Assembly: GCA_002773185.1 (NCBI GenBank)
Contig: PFBU01000075.1
Location: 18,874-27,200 of the forward strand
Origin: Candidatus Magasanikbacteria bacterium CG10_big_fil_rev_8_21_14_0_10_36_16
Lineage (GTDB): Bacteria > Patescibacteriota > Patescibacteriia > Magasanikbacterales > UBA922
DNA: 8,327 nucleotides
Direction of reading: 5' to 3'
Shown here: piece by piece, positions 4,709 through 8,327 of the stretch
Layout of the letters: each line of letters begins with the position of its first letter
How positions within the stretch are numbered: position 1 is the stretch's first letter
Program-made: the position numbers and the translations under genes
Notes under the pieces: generated by a model
The model's database searches: none
The model's input: only the letters and a program-made list of their open reading frames with translations
What the model was told of the DNA's origin: nothing

Positions 4709-5824
4709 ATGTCCAAAGACTATTACAAAATTCTCGGTGTTGATAAAGGAGCTAACAAAGACGAAATCAAAAAAGCTTTTCGTAAACTTGCTCACGAACA
4801 TCATCCTGATAAAAAGACTGGTAATGAAGAAAAATTCAAAGAAATAAATGAAGCTTTTCAAATATTAGGTGACGATACCAAGCGTGCACAATACGATCAA
4901 TACGGCTCTGATTTTGAACAACAGGGCGGATTTGGTGGTGGTATGAATTGGAACGACTTTATGCGTCAGGCCAGAAGTAGTGGCGATTTTGGAGGATTTT
5001 CCGCCCAAGGCGGATCCGCCTGGGGCGGAGACGGTATAGACTTAGGTGATATCTTTGGCGATATTTTTGGCGGAGGTGGTAGAAGGTCTTCTAGACAAGC
5101 CAAAGGTAGTGACATTCAAGTTAGTGTCGAACTAGAGTTTCGTGAAGCTATTTTTGGGATAGAAAAAGAAATCCGATTAACAAAAAATAATGCTTGTGAT
5201 GTATGTAGTGGTAGTGGTGCTGAGCCTGGCTCTGGTACAGAAACTTGTAGTGAATGTCGTGGTCAAGGTCAAGTAAAACGTGTGCAACAGACAATATTGG
5301 GTGCTATGCAGACTGTAGTTACTTGTCAACGTTGTCAGGGTGCTGGTCAAATTCCCAAGAAAGTTTGTAAACATTGTAATGGCAAAGGTGTTACACGTAC
5401 TGAATCAAAATATAAAGTAAAAATTCCCGCTGGTATTGCTGATGGTGAAATGATTCGTCTTACCGGCAAAGGTGAAAGTGCTGGAGTAGGTAGTGTGGCA
5501 GGTGATTTGTATGTGCGTGTGCATGTACGTAGTGAAAAAGGTTATGAAAGACAAGGTTTTGATATTTTTACAGAAATTAATATTTCTTATCCGCAAGCAG
5601 TGCTTGGTGACAAAGTAGAAATAGAAACTCTCGAAGGTAAGAAAAAATTAATTATTCCCGAAGCTACGACTTCTGGACAAAAATTCAAATTGAAAGCGCT
5701 TGGTGTACCAAGATTACAGCGTAGTGGAAGAGGGGATCAATACGTGACAGTGATTATTGATGTGCCAAAGAAGGTTGACCGCAAAACTAAAAAATTACTT
5801 GAAGACTTGAAAGACATGTTATAA
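4709..5824 (+). CDS. dnaJ: Chaperone protein DnaJ (Hsp40, type I)
   Basis: A complete type I Hsp40 of 371 residues (E. coli: 376). The J domain (about 1-68) starts DYYKILGV and has the HPD loop at 32-34, which stimulates DnaK ATP hydrolysis. A Gly/Phe-rich linker follows (about 70-132). The zinc-binding domain has four C-x-x-C-x-G-x-G units at 163-170, 180-187, 206-213 and 220-227, all with both cysteines, enough for two zinc ions. The C-terminal substrate-binding domains run from about 230 to 371 (KVKIPAGI, RLTGKGE, GDLYV, PQAVLGD, GRGDQYV). DnaJ brings unfolded clients to DnaK. Residues 98-107 (SAQGGSAWGG) come exactly from a 30-nt double palindrome at 5000-5029, an apparent in-frame insertion in the flexible linker. 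The ATG has no Shine-Dalgarno motif and is separated from dnaK by mobile-type sequence and DUF3467, so dnaJ may have its own promoter. Confidence 0.98.
   Translation: MSKDYYKILGVDKGANKDEIKKAFRKLAHEHHPDKKTGNEEKFKEINEAFQILGDDTKRAQYDQYGSDFEQQGGFGGGMNWNDFMRQARSSGDFGGFSAQGGSAWGGDGIDLGDIFGDIFGGGGRRSSRQAKGSDIQVSVELEFREAIFGIEKEIRLTKNNACDVCSGSGAEPGSGTETCSECRGQGQVKRVQQTILGAMQTVVTCQRCQGAGQIPKKVCKHCNGKGVTRTESKYKVKIPAGIADGEMIRLTGKGESAGVGSVAGDLYVRVHVRSEKGYERQGFDIFTEINISYPQAVLGDKVEIETLEGKKKLIIPEATTSGQKFKLKALGVPRLQRSGRGDQYVTVIIDVPKKVDRKTKKLLEDLKDML
5000..5029. repeat. In-frame double palindrome inside dnaJ: two 15-nt TCCGCC-N3-GGCGGA hairpin units
   Basis: Positions 5000-5014 read TCCGCC-CAA-GGCGGA and 5015-5029 read TCCGCC-TGG-GGCGGA, two adjacent perfect 6-bp stems with 3-nt loops. 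The whole 30 nt is also one near-perfect palindrome centred between 5014 and 5015, with a single mismatched position pair (A5007 opposite G5022). It is codon-aligned (5000 is a first codon position) and adds ten residues, SAQGGSAWGG, to the Gly/Phe linker. It is strikingly GC-rich within an AT-rich gene, like a palindromic element inserted in coding sequence. Confidence 0.8.
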
Positions 5825-5842
5825 ATCATTCTGGTCAGTTGG

Positions 5843-5870
5843 ATCAGTGTTCTATCTAGACAACAGTGAT
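5843..5870. repeat. Imperfect inverted repeat in the dnaJ 3' region
   Basis: ATCAGTGTT (5843-5851) and AACAGTGAT (5862-5870) pair at 8 of 9 positions around a 10-nt loop. It lies 18 nt after the dnaJ stop codon. It is not followed by a T-run, so it is not a clear terminator. Confidence 0.35.
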
Positions 5871-5880
5871 TAGATTGCAC

Positions 5881-5907
5881 ACAGATTAAACAGATCTAAC
5901 AGATGAA
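5881..5907. repeat. Three tandem 9-nt units ACAGATNNA
   Basis: ACAGATTAA, ACAGATCTA and ACAGATGAA follow each other without gaps. The array lies between dnaJ and the terminator. No function is apparent. Confidence 0.5.
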
Positions 5908-5919
5908 AACTGATAATAT

Positions 5920-5946
5920 AAAACTCCGTGATTAGTGGAGTTTTTT
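5920..5946. terminator. Intrinsic terminator between convergent dnaJ and rnhA-like gene, probably bidirectional
   Basis: AAAACTCC (5920-5927) and GGAGTTTT (5937-5944) form a perfect 8-bp stem with a 9-nt loop, and T5941-T5946 gives a run of six T on the + strand, the classical form for ending dnaJ transcripts. On the - strand the stem is also followed by TTTT and A/T-rich sequence, so it could end the recJ/RNase H transcript, whose last stop codon is 18 nt away. Confidence 0.85.
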
Positions 5947-5974
5947 GTTACGTGATATGTGTTACGTGTTATGT
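5947..5974. repeat. Tandem 14-nt repeat overlapping the 3' end of the RNase H gene
   Basis: GTTACGTGATATGT (5947-5960) and GTTACGTGTTATGT (5961-5974) match at 13 of 14 positions. On the - strand the second copy supplies the last codons (His-Asn-Thr) and the TAA stop of the RNase H gene, so the protein's C-terminus seems to have been set by the repeat. Confidence 0.65.
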
Positions 5975-6366
5975 GAATCAAGAACTTTATTCACCTCCGC
6001 ATCAGCTTCTTTATTGCCTACACGTAAAATATGTTTGATTGTTACTTTTTTGAATTGTTGCATTTCATTCCAAGCTTTGATAAAAAGTTTTTGAATTGTA
6101 GGTTCTTTTACTTTCCACTTTCTGTTTAATTGTTCGCAAACAAGCTTGCTGTCAACTATACAATCTACTTCGTCAGCGCCCAGCTCTTTGGCTTTTTTTA
6201 GACCAGAAATAATAGCCATGTATTCAGCATAGTTATTAGTTTGTTTACCTAAATATTCACCATAGTTGGCGACATTTTGTCCTTCTTCATTTTTGATAAC
6301 AATGCCTGTGGAGGAAGGTCCTGGATTACCACGTGAACCACCGTCGGTGTATATATGTAATTTCAT
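5962..6366 (-). CDS. Ribonuclease HI family protein (reverse-transcriptase-like RNase H fold)
   Basis: A 134-residue protein when started at the ATG at 6366. MKLHIYTDGGSRGNPGP (1-17) is the classical first strand, with the catalytic Asp8. The other expected acidic residues are Glu48 in NNYAEYMAI, Asp72 in IVDSKLVCEQL and Asp122 in RVGNKEADAEVNK, completing the DEDD set that binds two Mg2+ ions. RNase HI cuts the RNA strand of RNA:DNA hybrids, removing primers and R-loops. The short form without a basic protrusion resembles the YpdQ/archaeal-type group more than E. coli RnhA, so the exact subtype is left open. The frame is open 15 codons further upstream (to 6411), but that extension (MLRKISRYASRLYYP) comes from a palindromic repeat and is not expected in the family. 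The gene follows recJ by 129 nt in the same direction. Confidence 0.92.
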   Translation of the reverse strand: MKLHIYTDGGSRGNPGPSSTGIVIKNEEGQNVANYGEYLGKQTNNYAEYMAIISGLKKAKELGADEVDCIVDSKLVCEQLNRKWKVKEPTIQKLFIKAWNEMQQFKKVTIKHILRVGNKEADAEVNKVLDSHNT

Positions 6367-6377
6367 AGGGTAATATA

Positions 6378-6401
6378 ATCTCGAAGCGTAGCGAGAGATC
6401 T
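6378..6401. repeat. AGATC...GAGAT palindromic repeat upstream of the RNase H gene
   Basis: On the - strand this reads AGATCTCTCGCTACG followed by CTTCGAGAT. The arms TCTCG and CGAGA can pair. It shares its pattern with 889-912 and 6503-6532 and lies 12 nt upstream of the RNase H ATG, where it would be part of the leader. Confidence 0.6.
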
Positions 6402-6435
6402 TTCTCAGCAAACGCTATTTTAATTAATTAATCGT

Positions 6436-6467
6436 TAATTGATTCTAAAAGACTGCAGAATCAATTA
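6436..6467. repeat. Perfect 11-bp inverted repeat between recJ and the RNase H gene
   Basis: TAATTGATTCT (6436-6446) pairs with AGAATCAATTA (6457-6467) around a 10-nt loop. A T-rich run (ATTTTTGTTTT) follows on the + strand, which would make it a terminator for rightward transcripts, but no + strand gene leads into it. For the - strand recJ transcript the sequence after the stem is mixed A/T, so it could be a weak terminator or a processing/stability hairpin. Confidence 0.6.
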
Positions 6468-6477
6468 GCATTTTTGT

Positions 6478-6503
6478 TTTCCTAAAAATTTTTGTTTAGG
6501 AAA
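6478..6503. repeat. 9-bp hairpin overlapping the recJ stop codon
   Basis: TTTCCTAAA (6478-6486) pairs with TTTAGGAAA (6495-6503), loop of 8 nt. The recJ TAA stop (6498-6496 on the - strand) lies inside one arm. It may protect the 3' end of recJ mRNA or attenuate read-through into the RNase H gene. Confidence 0.55.
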
Positions 6504-8292
6504 GATCCCTCGTCGTATTTTCGACTCGGGATGATTTACGCAAATCCACAATCGTCAACTGTAACTCTCTATTTCCATTCCATTCATTCAAATCTATTTC
6601 AAATACTATATCTATTTTATCACCAATCTTCAAAAGTTTACACCAGTTAATTTCGCCAGTTTTATCGCAGAGACTCCAGCCAATTGTTTTGCGAATTTTG
6701 TTGTCTTGTTTGACTGTCAATTTCAAGTGTTTAGCTTCTTTGCCGACTGTGGTCATATCAAAAATTTCTACGTCACGGGCTAGATATTTTGGTCTGTCGT
6801 TATTCATCCCAAAAGGTTTGAATTGATCGAGTAAATCAAAGAGTTCCCAATCAACTTCACTGAGTCGGAGTTCTGCATCAATTTTGATAGTTGGTTGCAT
6901 GTCTAGATTTTTGGTTTTTTCGTTGTAGAACTCTATTAGATGAGCTTTGAAATCTTCTAGTTTTTCTTTGCTAGCAAGAGTAAAGCCACAAGCCATTGGG
7001 TGTCCACCATATTTGGAGAATAAGTCTGGTTTTGCTTGAAAAGTTTCTATAATATTGAAACCCTCAATACTTCTACCAGAACCCATTATTTCTTTTTCAT
7101 TTTCTGACATTACCAAAGTTGGTTTGTAATATTTTTGCACTATTTTTCCAGCAATCAGACCGACGAGTCCGCCTGGCCAGCCTTTACCTACGACAAATAG
7201 TACTGGTTTGTCCAGCTGGTCTAATTCAATTTGTTCAATGGCTTTTTTGAGTAGCTCTTCGGTGATTTGTTGTCTTTCTTTATTATTTTGGTCTAGTTCA
7301 AAAGCTAAGTCCACAGCGTCAGTTGCTCTTTCAGACATCATCAAGTTATAAGCTACATTAGCATGTTTTATTCTGCCTGCTGCATTTATTCTAGGCGCAA
7401 TTTGAAAACCAATAGTGTAAGCATCAAGATCCTTCTTTTTGCTACCATCTTGCTCCATTAGTCTGGTTTCCAAAAAAAGTTTTTGTAATCCTAGTCTTTT
7501 GCTTTTGTTCAAAACAATCAGACCATATTTTGTCAAGGTTCTCGATTCGCCAATCAGTGGCACCATGTCGGCCACGCTAGAAATAGCTACCATATCTAAT
7601 AACCATTTCTCGTGAGCTTCATGTTTTTCACCATTAGCTAGTAATTCATTTTTTTCTTCGTGTTTACTAAGCAAAGCTTGCATTAGTTTGAAAGCGACAC
7701 CACCTCCAGACAAATTTTTGTCAGGATAAGGTTCACCTTCAATCTTGGGATGAATTATCGCAAAAGCTTTGGGAAGTTGTGGAGGAATAGTGTGGTGATC
7801 GGTAATAATCACATCTATTTTTTGCTCGCCCGCAAAATCTACTTCTTTGGTATTACTAATGCCACAATCACAGGTGATGATAAGTTTGGCTCCATCATCT
7901 TTCAATTCTTTTATTGCACGATTGTTTAGTCCATAGCCATCAGTTTCACGGTGGGGGAGAAAAGCGTCGACATTGTCATAGCCCATGGCTTGAATAGTAG
8001 AAACAAGAATTACAGAAGCAGAAACTCCATCAGCATCATAATCACCGTAGACAATTATTTTTTCATTTTTGTCTATTGCTTTCATTATTCTTTTCACAGC
8101 TTTTTTCATGTCTTTGAAAAGATAAGGATCATGAATATCTTGACTGTAATCTGGATTCAAAAATTCGTCTATATCTTTTTGAATACGCATGTTTCTGTGG
8201 TACAACAAAGAAGCTACGACTTTTGGTAATTCGGGGAATTCTTCAAAAAAAGATTGAGGAGGGATTCCTAGTATTTTCCAGACTTTTTGCAT
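6496..8292 (-). CDS. recJ: Single-stranded-DNA-specific exonuclease RecJ
   Basis: A 598-residue protein from the ATG at 8292, close to the usual 560-600. It contains the DHH domain: YGDYDADG (82-89, motif I aspartates 84, 86 and 88), CDCGIS (141-146), TDHH (164-167, with the DHH triad) and HPK (181-183). SSVADMVPL (238-246) and APRINAAGRI (299-308) follow in the usual order. The DHHA1 part has GSGRSIEGFNI (404-414) and GGHPMACGF (429-437), and the C-terminal OB-fold region runs from about 470, with FKPFGMNNDRP (491-501). RecJ degrades single-stranded DNA 5' to 3' with Mn2+/Mg2+ in mismatch, base-excision and RecF-type recombination repair. The frame extends 11 codons upstream of 8292 to 8325, but that part falls in a palindromic repeat, and MQKVWKILG is the normal family start. 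The last ten or so residues (SSRVENTTRDLS) come from another copy of that repeat. RNase HI follows on the same strand. Confidence 0.97.
   Translation of the reverse strand: MQKVWKILGIPPQSFFEEFPELPKVVASLLYHRNMRIQKDIDEFLNPDYSQDIHDPYLFKDMKKAVKRIMKAIDKNEKIIVYGDYDADGVSASVILVSTIQAMGYDNVDAFLPHRETDGYGLNNRAIKELKDDGAKLIITCDCGISNTKEVDFAGEQKIDVIITDHHTIPPQLPKAFAIIHPKIEGEPYPDKNLSGGGVAFKLMQALLSKHEEKNELLANGEKHEAHEKWLLDMVAISSVADMVPLIGESRTLTKYGLIVLNKSKRLGLQKLFLETRLMEQDGSKKKDLDAYTIGFQIAPRINAAGRIKHANVAYNLMMSERATDAVDLAFELDQNNKERQQITEELLKKAIEQIELDQLDKPVLFVVGKGWPGGLVGLIAGKIVQKYYKPTLVMSENEKEIMGSGRSIEGFNIIETFQAKPDLFSKYGGHPMACGFTLASKEKLEDFKAHLIEFYNEKTKNLDMQPTIKIDAELRLSEVDWELFDLLDQFKPFGMNNDRPKYLARDVEIFDMTTVGKEAKHLKLTVKQDNKIRKTIGWSLCDKTGEINWCKLLKIGDKIDIVFEIDLNEWNGNRELQLTIVDLRKSSRVENTTRDLS
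6503..6532. repeat. AGATC...GGGAT palindromic repeat forming the recJ 3' codons
   Basis: ATCCC (6505-6509) pairs with GGGAT (6528-6532) and GTCG (6512-6515) with CGAC (6522-6525), separated by a TC/TC mismatch, with a TATTTT loop. On the - strand it encodes the final residues of RecJ up to two codons before the stop. The pattern (AGATCCCTCG...CTCGGGAT) links it to 889-912 and 6378-6401. Confidence 0.65.
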
Positions 8293-8304
8293 AGGGACCG
8301 TTAC

Positions 8305-8327
8305 ATCCCGAAGTCGGCGAAGCACGA
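8305..8327. repeat. Partial palindromic repeat just upstream of recJ, cut by the window edge
   Basis: The - strand reads GTGCTTCGCC then GACTTCGGGATG, which resembles the right half of the repeats at 6503-6532 and 6378-6401. It lies 12 nt before the recJ ATG. Only part is visible, so membership in the family is tentative. Confidence 0.4.

Noticed and set aside
6367..6411. Longer N-terminus for the RNase H protein
   Set aside because: The 15 extra codons come from the palindromic repeat, and the family starts directly before the first beta-strand at MKLHIYTDGG.
7951..8229. Open frame on the + strand opposite recJ
   Set aside because: It lies wholly within the conserved DHH-domain part of recJ and its translation has no family features.
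8293..8325. Longer N-terminus for RecJ (start at 8325)
   Set aside because: The added residues (MLRRLRDVTVP) derive from repeat sequence, and MQKVWKILG matches the usual RecJ beginning.

Overview
The window is AT-rich bacterial chromosome carrying a heat-shock/chaperone locus on the + strand and two nucleic-acid metabolism genes on the - strand. The small DUF3467 gene next to chaperones, the A/T-rich leaders with no clear Shine-Dalgarno motif, the many short palindromic repeats, an IS200-like transposase and a four-helix-bundle (23S IVS-type) protein together suggest a Patescibacteria/CPR-like (for example Parcubacteria-related) genome. That assignment is inference, and a Bacteroidota-like or other uncultured lineage cannot be excluded. 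TGA acts as a stop: it closes the transposase exactly where the family ends. The TGA-to-Gly code of Gracilibacteria/SR1 is therefore unlikely.

Layout, left to right. (1) 1-218: the 3' end of an Hsp20 small heat-shock protein. (2) 299-832: a RimJ/RimL-type GNAT acetyltransferase. (3) 926-2866: complete dnaK. (4) 2867-3240: a gene-free stretch with a direct repeat, a C/G-rich palindrome, a likely terminator hairpin and a series of unlike small hairpins. (5) 3241-3690: a full-length IS200/IS605-type Y1 transposase bracketed by inverted copies of a GTCCC-type hairpin. (6) 3757-3911: a GC-richer, highly foldable noncoding island. (7) 3934-4236: a DUF3467 protein. (8) 4345-4672: a frameshifted four-helix-bundle protein gene flanked by AT-rich inverted repeats. 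(9) 4709-5824: complete dnaJ, with a 30-nt double palindrome inserted in frame in its Gly/Phe linker. (10) 5920-5946: an intrinsic terminator between convergent genes. (11) - strand: an RNase HI-family gene (5962-6366) downstream of recJ (6496-8292), separated by three hairpin/repeat elements.

Hsp20, DnaK and DnaJ form a protein-folding module: Hsp20 holds unfolded clients, DnaJ delivers them, and DnaK cycles on ATP. GrpE is not in the window. About 1.8 kb of mobile-type sequence plus the DUF3467 gene has accumulated between dnaK and dnaJ. RecJ (5'-3' ssDNA exonuclease) and RNase HI (RNA:DNA hybrid cleavage) could be co-transcribed as a repair/replication pair.

The most notable material is the repeats. 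They are a codon-aligned double palindrome inside dnaJ, a family of AGATC...GGGAT palindromes that also forms the RecJ C-terminal codons, the hairpin set around the transposase, and a structured intergenic island with mutually exclusive pairings that may be an uncharacterised RNA or mobile-element end.
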